From Pseudarthrobacter phenanthrenivorans (GTDB lineage: Bacteria > Actinomycetota > Actinomycetes > Actinomycetales > Micrococcaceae): a DNA stretch of 64,000 nucleotides. The stretch's first letter is position 1. The number at the start of each line of letters is the position of its first letter. Where the stretch lies: NCBI RefSeq assembly GCF_000813845.1, contig NZ_JWTB01000030.1:57154-121153 (forward strand), read 5' to 3'. The notes under the pieces are model-generated. The model had not been told where the DNA came from. It did not search any database and saw nothing but the letters and a program-made list of their open reading frames with translations. This document shows positions 30,740-39,534 of the stretch, in pieces. Both the position numbers and the translations under genes were made by a program.

Positions 30740-31376
30740 GGGTGCCTACACGGTTGCCGGCCCGGGCGCCGTCCTGCCCGAGCCACCGGAGGGTGGTCCG
30801 CAGGATCTCGGGAACGTTGCCGCGGAATGAGACTTCGGGTTCGTCGGCCAGTGCCTTGTCGATGCTGGCCGAGGCGTCCTTTTCGGACCACCCCAGGCTG
30901 GTCATGGCCGCCACTACCTGCGGCTTCCAGGCGGCTTCGGCGGCCGTGGCGGCACCGGCGGCCGGTGCGGTTCCCTGCGGCACCAGCTTTCCGGCCAGTT
31001 CCAGCACGATCCTGCCGGCAACCTTGGGCCCGATCCCGGGAACCTTGGTGAAGGTCTTGCTGTCCCCCGTGTGCGCCGCGACCCGGACCGCTTCGGGGTC
31101 GTGGACGGCGAGGACCGCGAGGGCCAGCCGGGGGCCGACGCCGCTGACGCTCAGCAGGACGTCAAAAACCTCGCGTTCGTCGTCCGTGGCAAAGCCAAAA
31201 AGCGTCAGCGAGTCCTCACGGACAATCAGCGACGTGAACAGTTGGCCTTCCTCCCCCACGCGCAGCCTGCCGAGCGTCTGGGGGGTGGCGTAGACACTCA
31301 TGCCCGCACCGTTGAGGTCGATCACGGCCGTGGACAGGCCAACATGCGCTACTGTTCCGCGGAGGAAACTGATCAA
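30732..31376 (-). CDS. ruvA: Holliday-junction binding protein RuvA
   Basis: RuvA tetramers hold the four-way junction for RuvB. The 214 residues have the N-terminal OB domain ([20 protein letters not shown]), two helix-hairpin-helix motifs ([16 protein letters not shown] and [19 protein letters not shown]), and the flexible linker and C-terminal domain that bind RuvB. It lies 87 bases after ruvC. A degenerate LexA-box-like sequence lies in that gap. Confidence 0.97.
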   Translation of the reverse strand: MISFLRGTVAHVGLSTAVIDLNGAGMSVYATPQTLGRLRVGEEGQLFTSLIVREDSLTLFGFATDDEREVFDVLLSVSGVGPRLALAVLAVHDPEAVRVAAHTGDSKTFTKVPGIGPKVAGRIVLELAGKLVPQGTAPAAGAATAAEAAWKPQVVAAMTSLGWSEKDASASIDKALADEPEVSFRGNVPEILRTTLRWLGQDGARAGNRVGTRG

Positions 31377-31422
31377 GGCCGGGCTCCCGTTATACCGCCG
31401 GGCCCAGGATGAGGCCGGCTAT

Positions 31423-31438
31423 CCGAACATATCTACGA
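31423..31438. promoter_or_regulatory. Degenerate LexA/SOS-box-like site before ruvA
   Basis: CCGAACATATCTACGA matches 9 of the 12 fixed positions of the actinobacterial SOS box TCGAAC-N4-GTTCGA. It lies between ruvC and ruvA. It may give ruvAB an extra damage-inducible promoter, but the match is weak. Confidence 0.3.
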
Positions 31439-31463
31439 ATACCCTAGCAAGCAGCCAGGACAA

Positions 31464-32042
31464 TCAGCGTGCGCGGCGCGCCTTGGCCTCCGCCTCGGCC
31501 CACGCGCGCTGGGCGGGAGTCAGCGAGGAACTGCCGGGGCCGGTGGTGGCCACCGCAGCGCCGCTGCCGGCCCGCCATGCGTGTGTAATGGCCAGCGCCA
31601 GGGCGTCAGCGGCGTCGGCCGGCCGCGGCGGAGCGTCAAGGCGGAGGATCTTGGTGACCAGCTTGGTCACCGCGTCCTTGTTCGAAGACCCGCTTCCGGT
31701 CACGGCGGCCTTGACTTCCGACGGCGTGTGCAGCGCCACCGGGATTCCGCGGCGGGCCGCCGCGGCGATCACCACGCCGGAGGCCTGGGCGACGCCCATC
31801 ACGGTGCTGACGTTGAGTTGCGAAAAAACGCGTTCGACGGCGAGCACTTCCGGTTCGTAGCGGTCCAGCCACTCGTCGATGGCGGTGGCGATCACCAGCA
31901 GGCGCCGGTCAAGGGTTTCGTCCGGCGAAGTCCCGACGACCCCTACCGCGACCATGGTGGCCCGCCGGTTCCGTTCGACATCCACCACGCCAATGCCGCA
32001 GCGGGTGAGGCCGGGGTCGACGCCCAGGACACGAAGGCTCAC
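31464..32042 (-). CDS. ruvC: Holliday-junction resolvase RuvC
   Basis: RuvC cuts Holliday junctions symmetrically. The 192-residue protein begins [20 protein letters not shown], with the first catalytic aspartate at about residue 9. It also has the catalytic glutamate in [16 protein letters not shown] and the late acidic residues in [14 protein letters not shown]. The C-terminal 25 residues are a variable basic tail. It lies 68 bases after the YebC gene and probably shares its transcript. Confidence 0.97.
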   Translation of the reverse strand: MSLRVLGVDPGLTRCGIGVVDVERNRRATMVAVGVVGTSPDETLDRRLLVIATAIDEWLDRYEPEVLAVERVFSQLNVSTVMGVAQASGVVIAAAARRGIPVALHTPSEVKAAVTGSGSSNKDAVTKLVTKILRLDAPPRPADAADALALAITHAWRAGSGAAVATTGPGSSSLTPAQRAWAEAEAKARRAR

Positions 32043-32110
32043 CTGCGCCCCATCCAGGCCGGAGAAGACGTTTCCAGCCGCGGCAGCAGGTCAGCTGGCA
32101 AGGCCGGACG

Positions 32111-32866
32111 TCACTCGGATTCCAGGGCGGCCTGGACTTCGTCGCTGAAATCGGCGTTGCTGTAGACGTTCTGGACGTCGTCCAGGTCCTCGAGGGCGTC
32201 GGCCAGCTTCAGGAACTTGCGCGCGCCGTCAACGTCCAGCTCCACCTGCATGGAGGGCACAAACTCCACCTCGTCGGTGTCGTACTCGATGCCGGCTTCC
32301 TTGAGCGCTTCCCGGATGGCCGGCAGGTCGCCCGGCTCGGAGTGGATCTCGAAGCTCTCGCCGTTGTCCTTGACTTCCTCCGCGCCGGCGTCGAGGACGG
32401 CCATCAGGACGTCGTCCTCGGCCAGGCCGTTCTTGGGCAGGTTCACCACGCCCTTGCGGGTAAAGAGGTAGCTGACGGACCCGGGGTCGGCGATGGTGCC
32501 GCCATTGCGGGAGATGGCCAGGCGGACTTCGGACGCCGCCCGGTTCTTGTTGTCGGTAAGGCACTCGATCAGCAGGGCCGAGCCCTGCGGTCCGCGGGCC
32601 TCATACATGATTTCGGTGTAGTCAACCACTTCACCGGTGAGGCCGGCGCCGCGCTTGATGGCGCGGTCGATGTTGTCATTGGGGACCGAGGTCTTCTTGG
32701 CTTTGGTGACGGCAAGTTCCAGGCCGGGGTTGCCGGCGAGGTCCGGCCCACCCATGCGGGCGGCGACTTCGATGTTCTTGATCAGCTTGGCGAAGGACTT
32801 TGCACGCCTGGCGTCGATAACGGCTTTCTTGTGCTTGGTCGTCGCCCATTTGGAGTGGCCTGACAT
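32111..32866 (-). CDS. YebC/PmpR-family protein
   Basis: This 251-residue protein begins with the family hallmark [20 protein letters not shown] and has the usual three-domain length. YebC proteins were named as DNA-binding regulators, but recent work ties some to ribosomes stalled at polyproline. Both are family-level statements and not shown here. It sits upstream of ruvC, as in most bacteria, and three bases after pdxT. Confidence 0.95.
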   Translation of the reverse strand: MSGHSKWATTKHKKAVIDARRAKSFAKLIKNIEVAARMGGPDLAGNPGLELAVTKAKKTSVPNDNIDRAIKRGAGLTGEVVDYTEIMYEARGPQGSALLIECLTDNKNRAASEVRLAISRNGGTIADPGSVSYLFTRKGVVNLPKNGLAEDDVLMAVLDAGAEEVKDNGESFEIHSEPGDLPAIREALKEAGIEYDTDEVEFVPSMQVELDVDGARKFLKLADALEDLDDVQNVYSNADFSDEVQAALESE

Positions 32867-32869
32867 GCT

Positions 32870-33580
32870 TTACGCTTCTCCTCTGATCATTCGGATAAAA
32901 AGTTCATGTACGCGTTTCTCGCCGGTCACTTCCGGATGGAAGGAGGTGGCCAGCAGCTGGCCGGAACGCACTGCCACAATTCTAGCCGTCCCCGGCAGCG
33001 GGACAGCGTGGGACGCGTGGCCGGGGTCGGCAGGTTCGACCTGTGCAAGGACCTCAACGTCCGGACCCACCCGCTCCACCCATGGGCCGCGGATGAAGAC
33101 GGCGTGCACGGGCTCAACACCGGATTCGGTGGCGCTGAAGTCCAGCCCCTTGAAGTCCAGGTCGGTTTCAAAGGATTCGCGCTGCCGGCCGAAGGCATTG
33201 CGGCGGACGGTGATGTCCAGGCCGCCGAATGTCTGTTGCGGTGCACCGGACAGGTCAGTGGCCGGGTCGGCGATGTCCGAGGCCAGCAGGATCATGCCGG
33301 CGCAGGAGCCGTAGACGGGCAGGCCCTCGGCAATGTACTTGCGCAAGGGGTCCGCGAGCTCGAAGGCACGGGCCAGCTTGTCGATGGTGGTGGATTCACC
33401 GCCGGGAATGATGAGGCCGTCCAGGCCGTCCAGCTCTTCCGGGCGGCGGACAGCCACGCCGTGCGCGCCGGTGGCTTCCGCGGCGCGCAGGTGCTCGCGG
33501 AAGTCTCCCTGGAGGGCCAGGACACCGACCCGCAGGCCTGAGCCCACGCCCGCGGCAGCGGCAGAAGGGGGATTTGTCAT
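32870..33580 (-). CDS. pdxT: Pyridoxal 5'-phosphate synthase glutaminase subunit PdxT
   Basis: PdxT hydrolyses glutamine and passes ammonia to PdxS. The 236-residue product from ATG 33580 has [12 protein letters not shown], the GGESTT oxyanion motif at about 61-66 and the nucleophile cysteine near 93 in GSCAGMIL. The His/Glu pair lies in FHPEVTG. About 15 non-conserved residues precede the family start. It runs straight into yebC. Its partner pdxS is about 6 kb away, beyond unrelated cell-wall genes. Confidence 0.96.
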   Translation of the reverse strand: MTNPPSAAAAGVGSGLRVGVLALQGDFREHLRAAEATGAHGVAVRRPEELDGLDGLIIPGGESTTIDKLARAFELADPLRKYIAEGLPVYGSCAGMILLASDIADPATDLSGAPQQTFGGLDITVRRNAFGRQRESFETDLDFKGLDFSATESGVEPVHAVFIRGPWVERVGPDVEVLAQVEPADPGHASHAVPLPGTARIVAVRSGQLLATSFHPEVTGEKRVHELFIRMIRGEA

Positions 33581-33671
33581 CCCTCCAGCATACGGGTCCG
33601 GTACCGCTGGCCGGTGCGGCGGACCGGCAGCCGGCAAAGGTTGCATGCCGCTGCTGGGATATATTCAAAAC

Positions 33672-34964
33672 ATGGTCTTCTTAAGTGTTCCGCTCGGCAA
33701 GCTGGTCCGCGGGGTGTCCCGGCTGCGGGGCGGCGGGTCCGCACTTCCCGGCCTGGTGGTCGAAAAAATCGATCCCGGCTTCATGCGGCGCACGCTCAGC
33801 ACACTGCCGCATGGGGTTGCCGTGGTCAGCGGCACGAACGGAAAGACCACCACCACCAAGATGGTGGTGGAACTGCTGGAAAGCCAGGGACTGAAGGTCT
33901 TCACCAACCGCACCGGCAGCAATTTCACCCGCGGCGTGGCGGCGGCCCTCCTGGGTGAGGTGGACTGGCGCGGCAGGCTGGATGCGGATGTTGCAGTCCT
34001 CGAACTCGACGAAGCCCACGCCGTCCATTTCGTGAACAGCGTCCCGCCCCGGTACTGCCTGCTCCTCAACGTCCTGCGCGACCAGCTGGACCGCTTCGGC
34101 GAGATCGACAAGACCGCACAACTGCTGCAGCACATTGCCGCCAAGACCACCGGAACTGTGGTCCTGAACCGCGAGGACCCGCGGGTTGCCCGGATCGCGG
34201 ACACATTGACGGGACAGGACGTCAGGTACTTCGGCCTGGACGATTCCCTGCTGGCCACCTTTCCGAACGACGACGAGATGCGGGCCGCTCCGGGCAGCCC
34301 TGCCCCGGCGGGACTGCCCGCAAAGCCGCCTGCCGACGTCGTTCTCCGCAAAGTCGGCGCGGACAGCGCGGAATTCGAGTACGACGGCGGTACGGTCACC
34401 ACGGCGATGAAGCTGCGCGGGGTTTACAACATCTTTAACGCGGCTGCAGCGCTGACGCTGGCCCGCAGCATCTGCGGCGGAGGCGCCGCCACCACCAACC
34501 ACGAGACCCTGCTGCACGCACTCTCCCAGGTGGCTCCCGCCTTTGGCCGCGGCGAAAGCCTGACGGTGGACGGCCAGCCCCTGGACCTGGTGCTCGTCAA
34601 GAACCCCAGCGGTTTCCGGCTGGGGCTGAAGTCCTTCCCCGCCGGCGGCTACGCCACCATGATCGCCATCAACGACAACTACGCCGACGGCCGGGACATG
34701 TCGTGGCTCTGGGACGTCGAATTCGATTCCCTCCGCGACGGCGGGGTGGATACGCTCACGGGCTCGCGCGCCTACGACATGGCCCTGCGGCTGCAGTACG
34801 ACGAAGTCCCCGTCGGCGCCGTGGACACCGACATTCCTGATGCCCTTGCCGCCTTCATCCGGGAAGGGCAGGGCAAGCCCAAGCGGATTTTCTGCACCTA
34901 CACGGCGATGCTGGCCATCCGGCGTGAACTGTCCAAAATCACCACCGTGGAGGTTGTCTCGTGA
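33672..34964 (+). CDS. murT: Lipid II isoglutaminyl synthase subunit MurT (Mur ligase-like)
   Basis: MurT with GatD amidates the D-glutamate of lipid II. The 430 residues have the Mur-ligase P-loop SGTNGKTT (about 53-60), the carbamoyl-lysine and metal region VAVLELDEAH, and a C-terminal DUF1727 domain (LVLVKNPSGFRLGL, DMSWLWDVEFD). The ATG 33672 gives the family start. The insertion that forms a Cys4 zinc ribbon in S. aureus MurT is here a Pro/Ala-rich stretch with no cysteine. Only three cysteines exist in the whole protein, none paired. gatD overlaps by four bases. Confidence 0.93.
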   Translation: MVFLSVPLGKLVRGVSRLRGGGSALPGLVVEKIDPGFMRRTLSTLPHGVAVVSGTNGKTTTTKMVVELLESQGLKVFTNRTGSNFTRGVAAALLGEVDWRGRLDADVAVLELDEAHAVHFVNSVPPRYCLLLNVLRDQLDRFGEIDKTAQLLQHIAAKTTGTVVLNREDPRVARIADTLTGQDVRYFGLDDSLLATFPNDDEMRAAPGSPAPAGLPAKPPADVVLRKVGADSAEFEYDGGTVTTAMKLRGVYNIFNAAAALTLARSICGGGAATTNHETLLHALSQVAPAFGRGESLTVDGQPLDLVLVKNPSGFRLGLKSFPAGGYATMIAINDNYADGRDMSWLWDVEFDSLRDGGVDTLTGSRAYDMALRLQYDEVPVGAVDTDIPDALAAFIREGQGKPKRIFCTYTAMLAIRRELSKITTVEVVS

Positions 34965-35716
34965 ATCCGGCAGAAGCGGCGACGGCGGGCGGCCAGTCGA
35001 AAGGCACCCTCCGCGTGGTGCAGCTGTACCCGCGGGATATGAACATCTACGGCGACTGGGGCAATGCCCTGGTCCTGCAGCGGCGCATCCAGTGGCACGG
35101 GTACACCCCCGAACTGCTCGAATACAACGTGGGTGATCCCTTCCCCGCGGACGTCGACATCATCGTTGGCGGCGGCGGGCAGGACAGCGGACAGCTGGTC
35201 ATCCAGGACGACCTGCAGGCCCGGGCGGGCGACCTCAAGGAGTTGGCCGAGGACGGTGCACCGATGCTGCTGATCTGCGGCCTGTACCAGCTTTTCGGCC
35301 GGTTCTTCAAGACCCGGACCGGCTCCGTGATTCCCGGCATCGGCGTCCTTGACGTGGAAACCCACGGCACCGATGAGCGGCTGATCGGCAACGTCAAGGT
35401 GGCCACCGAGGAATTCGGCGAGGTCCTTGGATACGAAAACCACAGCGGCCAGACGACGCTGGGCAGCGGCGTGCGGCCCCTTGGCACGGTGGCCAAGGGA
35501 ACGGGCAACAACAGCAGCGACGGCCATGAAGGTGCCCGCTACCGCAACATCGTTGCCAGCTACCTGCACGGCTCCCTGCTGCCCAAGAACCCCGCCATCG
35601 CAGACTTCCTCATCCGCACGGCCGCGGAACGCAAGTTCGGAAGCTTCTCTCCCGGCACCCCTGACGACAGCTTCGCCGTCCTGGCCCGGGAGCACGCGGC
35701 GCGCCGCCCCCGTTGA
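34961..35716 (+). CDS. gatD: Lipid II isoglutaminyl synthase glutaminase subunit GatD
   Basis: GatD is the class-I-like glutaminase that feeds ammonia to MurT. The 251 residues contain VGGGGQDSGQL near 69-79, the nucleophile cysteine at about 106 in LLICGLYQLFG, a family motif ENHSGQT and the catalytic histidine at about 203 in SYLHGSLLPKNP. The GTG start overlaps the murT stop (GTGA), so the two subunits are coupled. Its stop is only 10 bases from the stop of the convergent oxidoreductase, with no hairpin between. Confidence 0.95.
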   Translation: MNPAEAATAGGQSKGTLRVVQLYPRDMNIYGDWGNALVLQRRIQWHGYTPELLEYNVGDPFPADVDIIVGGGGQDSGQLVIQDDLQARAGDLKELAEDGAPMLLICGLYQLFGRFFKTRTGSVIPGIGVLDVETHGTDERLIGNVKVATEEFGEVLGYENHSGQTTLGSGVRPLGTVAKGTGNNSSDGHEGARYRNIVASYLHGSLLPKNPAIADFLIRTAAERKFGSFSPGTPDDSFAVLAREHAARRPR

Positions 35717-35726
35717 CGCGGCCGGG

Positions 35727-37088
35727 TCACCGCCAATGGAAATACTCCCGGTGGATGTTGGCCCTGCGGACCCCCGCTGCCCGGAAGGCTTTGCGGAACT
35801 GCCGCAGCATCGCATCGGGGCCGCCCATGAATACGGACAGCAGCCGCGGCTCGGTACCGGTGGCAGCCAGCACCGCCTCGGGCGTCAGCCGTCCGCCCGC
35901 CGCGGTGTCCACCCAATGGACCGTAAGCCTGGGCTGGCTTTTGGCGGCGGCCCTGATCTCGCCGGCAAAGGGGGACGGGCCCGCGGACGTGACGAAGAAG
36001 TGGACATCCTCCTGCAGTTCCCCTTCCAGCGCCCGGAGCCATCCCAGGAAGGGTGTAATGCCCACCCCGCCGGCGATCCAGACCTGGTGGGCCGTGCCGT
36101 GGTGGCGGTCGAACCGGCCGTAGGGGCCGCCCACCACAGCCGGCATCCCGGGCTGGACCACGTCCGGGAGCCTGGTGGTGTGGTCGCCCAGGGCCTTGAC
36201 CGTGATGCTGATCCCGCCCTCCGGTGCGGGCCCAGAAATGGAGAACGGGTGCCGCTGCCAGCCGTCCGCTGTTTCCAGGTAGACCATGGCGAACTGGCCG
36301 GGCTTGAACTGAAGGGGCCGGCCCAGGGGGCGCAGTGCCACCTCCACCAGGTCCGCCGCGACCGGCCGGACTGCTGACACCTGGTAGTCGTGATGCGGCA
36401 GGAAATGCCTCGCCAGCAGTTCGCGGTAGGCGTAGAACCCGAGGCCTGTCCCGCCGATGGCCACGTAGCTCCATCGAAGGGCAGGCACAGCCTCGAACGC
36501 GCTGGCATCGAGCAGGCCGTGCAGGAATCCGGCGGCCAGGAAGAGCCCCGTCAGCCGGTGGAAGCCCCGCCACCGTTCGTAGCCGCCCAGCAACCGTGCC
36601 GCCAGCTGCACGGGCCGGGTGGCAAGCGACGCCAGGACGACACGCCGGGCGGGCGCGGGGAGCATGGTCCGCCAGCGTGGCAGGACGGCCCACACCACCA
36701 GTGCTGCAAGTCCGCAGACGGCCACCACGGCAAGTGTCTTTCCCAGGCTTGTTGCATCCGGGTTGGACGCAAGTTCGAGGTGTGGCAGCAGCAGGATGGT
36801 CGCCGTTACCGCCGCCCGGCGGTGCCAGATGGCGGCATGGTCGATGCCGCCAAAGATCGGTTCGACGTGGGGAAGGGTGCTGATGAGGACCATCGCGATC
36901 GAGTAAAGCAGAACGGACTCACCACCGAGGAGCTGCCCGGCATGCCCCAGGACCGGTTCACCCGCGGGACGCACCAGGAACCAAAAGATGCCATACGCGC
37001 CCACCAGCACCACGACTGCGGCCGGGCCCACCCAGCGGAACGGCATTCCCAGGATGGTGGTTACCGGCGTCGTGCCCTCTTTGGCCAT
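35727..37088 (-). CDS. Ferric-reductase-like membrane flavocytochrome / ferredoxin reductase family
   Basis: This 453-residue protein has about six N-terminal membrane segments of the ferric-reductase-like type. A cytoplasmic FAD/NAD oxidoreductase module follows from about 230. It has the FAD motif WQRHPFSISG, a GPYGRFD segment and the NAD-binding IAGGVGITPFLGWLRAL, and ends MGGPDAMLRQFRKAF. It should move electrons from NAD(P)H through FAD towards a membrane heme. The acceptor is unknown, and no 2Fe-2S motif is present. It is divergent from the M3 peptidase. Confidence 0.88.
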   Translation of the reverse strand: MAKEGTTPVTTILGMPFRWVGPAAVVVLVGAYGIFWFLVRPAGEPVLGHAGQLLGGESVLLYSIAMVLISTLPHVEPIFGGIDHAAIWHRRAAVTATILLLPHLELASNPDATSLGKTLAVVAVCGLAALVVWAVLPRWRTMLPAPARRVVLASLATRPVQLAARLLGGYERWRGFHRLTGLFLAAGFLHGLLDASAFEAVPALRWSYVAIGGTGLGFYAYRELLARHFLPHHDYQVSAVRPVAADLVEVALRPLGRPLQFKPGQFAMVYLETADGWQRHPFSISGPAPEGGISITVKALGDHTTRLPDVVQPGMPAVVGGPYGRFDRHHGTAHQVWIAGGVGITPFLGWLRALEGELQEDVHFFVTSAGPSPFAGEIRAAAKSQPRLTVHWVDTAAGGRLTPEAVLAATGTEPRLLSVFMGGPDAMLRQFRKAFRAAGVRRANIHREYFHWR

Positions 37089-37193
37089 CCCAGCGTCCCT
37101 TCATCGTGCCGGCCCGTTCGCCTCCCTGCCGGAAGGCGCCGCGCGGTCCGCGACGGGCCGCATAGCCGTAATTGTAGGGATGCTTGCTGGGAA

Positions 37194-37234
37194 CACAGCC
37201 GGGTTTCCTTCGTTGAGAAGGCTGCCCGGCTGTG
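37194..37234 (+). promoter_or_regulatory. Nested stem-loop just before the M3 peptidase ribosome site
   Basis: Perfect 10-bp arms CACAGCCGGG (37194-37203) and CCCGGCTGTG (37225-37234) enclose a smaller hairpin (CCTTC...GAAGG). The right arm ends at the AAAGG ribosome site, 13 bases before the ATG. It is a possible 5' UTR control structure. Confidence 0.45.
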
Positions 37235-37247
37235 AAAGGTTTAGCCC

Positions 37248-39260
37248 ATGACGAACCCCCTTCTCGCCGCCAGTCCCCTGCCGTACGGCCTTCCTCCCTT
37301 CGAAGGCCTGGCCGTGGAGCAATACCGTGAAGCCTTCGACGCCGGACTGTCCGCACACTTGGAGGAGATCCGGGCCATCACCGGAAACCCGGAGCCGGCA
37401 ACGTTCCGGAACACGGCCCTCGCAATGGAAAATTCGGGGCAGCTGTTGAACCGGGCCGCCGCAGCATTCTTCACCCTGGTCTCGGCGGATGCGTCCCCGC
37501 AGATCCGGGAACTGGAAACCGAGCTGTCGCCCCGCCTCTCGGCGCACCAGGATGAGGTGTTCCTGAACCGTGCCCTGTACGGGCGTTTTGCCGCGCTCAG
37601 CACTGATGGCTGCGATCCTGAATCCGTGCGCCTGGTGGACGAGTACCTCAAGGAGTTCCGGCAGTCCGGCATCCAGCTGGACGAACCGGACCAGGAGCGG
37701 CTCCGCGCCATCAACGCCGAACTGGCCCGCCTGGGCACCGAGTTCGGCCAGCGGGTCAAGGAGGGAATGAAATCTGCCGCGCTCCTGCTGGAGGACGGCG
37801 CAGACCTGGCGGGCCTGCCGGCCGGCGATGTGGCCAAGGCCGCGGAAGCGGCCCGCGCCGCCGGGCATGGCCAGGGATACCTGCTCTCCCTGGTCCAGCC
37901 CGGCAACCAGCCGGCCCTTGCCGCGCTGGAAAACCGGGATGTCCGCCGCCGCCTCTTCGAAGCATCGGTGGCCCGCGGTACCGGTGGCGGCAGCCTGGAC
38001 GTCCTGGACCTCGCTATCGACATGGCCAGGCTCCGGGCGGAAAAGGCCCAGCTGCTGGGTTTCGCCAACTTCGCGGAACTGGTGGCGGACCGCCAGACAG
38101 CGCCGGACTTCCAGGCGGTGGGAACCGTGCTGAACCGGATGGCGCCGGCGGCGGTCCGCAACGCAGACGCCGAGGCCGCAGCTTTGGCAAAGGTTGCCGG
38201 ACACCCGCTGGAGCCATGGGACTGGGCCTATTACTCGGCAAAGGTGCGGCGGGAGAAGTACGACGTCGACGAGCAGGCGCTCCGACCGTACTTCGAACTG
38301 GAACGCGTCATCACCGACGGCGTGTTCTTCGCGGCCACAGCGCTGTACGGGATCACGTTCCAGGAGCGGACAGACCTCCACGGCTACCACCCGGACGTCC
38401 GCATCTGGGAAGTCCGCAACGGGGACGGCACGGAGCTGGGTCTGTTCCTGGGCGACTACTATGCCCGGGAATCGAAGCGGGGCGGCGCCTGGATGAACTC
38501 GCTGGTGGACCAGTCGGCCCTGCTGGGCACCCGGCCCGTGGTGATCAACACGCTCAACATTTCCAAGCCGCCCGCCGGTGAACCGACGCTGCTGACCCTG
38601 GACGAGCTCCGGACGCTCTTCCACGAGTTCGGCCACGCACTGCATGGCCTGCTCTCCGACGTCACCTATCCCCGCTTTTCCGGCACGGCCGTTCCGCGGG
38701 ACTTTGTCGAATACCCGTCGCAGGTAAACGAGATGTGGATCATGTGGCCCGAGGTGCTGGCCAATTACGCCCGCCACCACGTCACGGGCGAACCGCTTCC
38801 CCGGGACATCGTGGACCGGCTGGAAGAGTCCCGCCTGTGGGGTGAAGGCTTTGCCACCACCGAGTACCTCGGCGCCGCCCTGCTTGATCTGGCCTGGCAC
38901 ACCCTGGAGCCCGGCACCATCCCGGGAGACGCCCTGGAGTTTGAGGCCAAGGCCCTGGCCGCCGCGGGAATTGCCCATCCGCTCATTCCACCGCGCTACC
39001 GCACGGGGTACTTCCAGCACATCTTCGCGGGGGCGGGATATGCGGCAGGCTACTACTCGTACATCTGGAGCGAGGTCCTGGACGCGGAGACCGTGGACTG
39101 GTTCAAGGAGAACGGTGGCCTCACCAGAACCAACGGCGAAACGTTCCGCCGCGAACTCCTCTCCCGCGGCAACAGCCGCGACCCGCTGGAATCCTTCCGC
39201 ATCCTGAGGGGCCGCGAAGCCGGCCTCGAGCCCCTGCTCAAGCGCCGGGGCTTGGAGTAA
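37248..39260 (+). CDS. M3-family zinc metallopeptidase (oligopeptidase, Dcp/OpdA type)
   Basis: This cytoplasmic zinc oligopeptidase degrades short peptides. The 670 residues are close to the Dcp/OpdA length. The zinc site LFHEFGHALHGLL is centred on residue 459 or so, and the third ligand glutamate lies in the downstream NEMWIMWPEV helix region. The N-terminus LPYGLPPFEGL matches the start of Dcp-like proteins, and no signal peptide is seen. It stands alone, divergent from the oxidoreductase and convergent with pdxS across 274 bases. Confidence 0.93.
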   Translation: MTNPLLAASPLPYGLPPFEGLAVEQYREAFDAGLSAHLEEIRAITGNPEPATFRNTALAMENSGQLLNRAAAAFFTLVSADASPQIRELETELSPRLSAHQDEVFLNRALYGRFAALSTDGCDPESVRLVDEYLKEFRQSGIQLDEPDQERLRAINAELARLGTEFGQRVKEGMKSAALLLEDGADLAGLPAGDVAKAAEAARAAGHGQGYLLSLVQPGNQPALAALENRDVRRRLFEASVARGTGGGSLDVLDLAIDMARLRAEKAQLLGFANFAELVADRQTAPDFQAVGTVLNRMAPAAVRNADAEAAALAKVAGHPLEPWDWAYYSAKVRREKYDVDEQALRPYFELERVITDGVFFAATALYGITFQERTDLHGYHPDVRIWEVRNGDGTELGLFLGDYYARESKRGGAWMNSLVDQSALLGTRPVVINTLNISKPPAGEPTLLTLDELRTLFHEFGHALHGLLSDVTYPRFSGTAVPRDFVEYPSQVNEMWIMWPEVLANYARHHVTGEPLPRDIVDRLEESRLWGEGFATTEYLGAALLDLAWHTLEPGTIPGDALEFEAKALAAAGIAHPLIPPRYRTGYFQHIFAGAGYAAGYYSYIWSEVLDAETVDWFKENGGLTRTNGETFRRELLSRGNSRDPLESFRILRGREAGLEPLLKRRGLE

Positions 39261-39264
39261 CCCC

Positions 39265-39324
39265 ATCGATTGCTGAGCACTTGTCGTTTAGAGCCCCGAA
39301 AACGACATTTACGGAGCAACCGAT
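39265..39324. repeat. Interrupted palindromic intergenic element
   Basis: The left arm (39265-39289) and right arm (39299-39324) are complementary in two blocks: ATCG-A/G-TTGCT outside and TGTCGTTT inside. The 6-base centre of each arm differs (GAGCAC versus CCGTAA on the aligned strand). The element sits 5 bases after the M3 peptidase stop. It looks like a palindromic intergenic repeat rather than a simple terminator. Confidence 0.55.
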
Positions 39325-39332
39325 TTAAAAGA

Positions 39333-39376
39333 ACGACGCCGGTCCCCCACCAGAGAAGGTGGGGAACCGGCGTCGT
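39333..39376 (-). terminator. Strong terminator after pdxS
   Basis: Nineteen-base arms (ACGACGCCGGTCCCCCACC / GGTGGGGAACCGGCGTCGT, one mismatch) have a 6-base loop. On the minus strand they are followed by a U-rich TCTTTTAAAT, fitting pdxS termination. The rest of 39377-39534 holds GC-rich spacer with no gene. Confidence 0.8.
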
Positions 39377-39534
39377 GGTCAAGGCAGTGAAGCCGACCGA
39401 AGCGCCGGACGGTGCGGTCCGGCAGCGTGCGTAAAAGGGCCCCCGCCCCCAACCACCACCAATATGGCGGCAGCGGGAGGCGGGGAATAGCACGCCGAGG
39501 ATCGCGCCGTCCGGCGCGTCACAGAACGCGGAAA

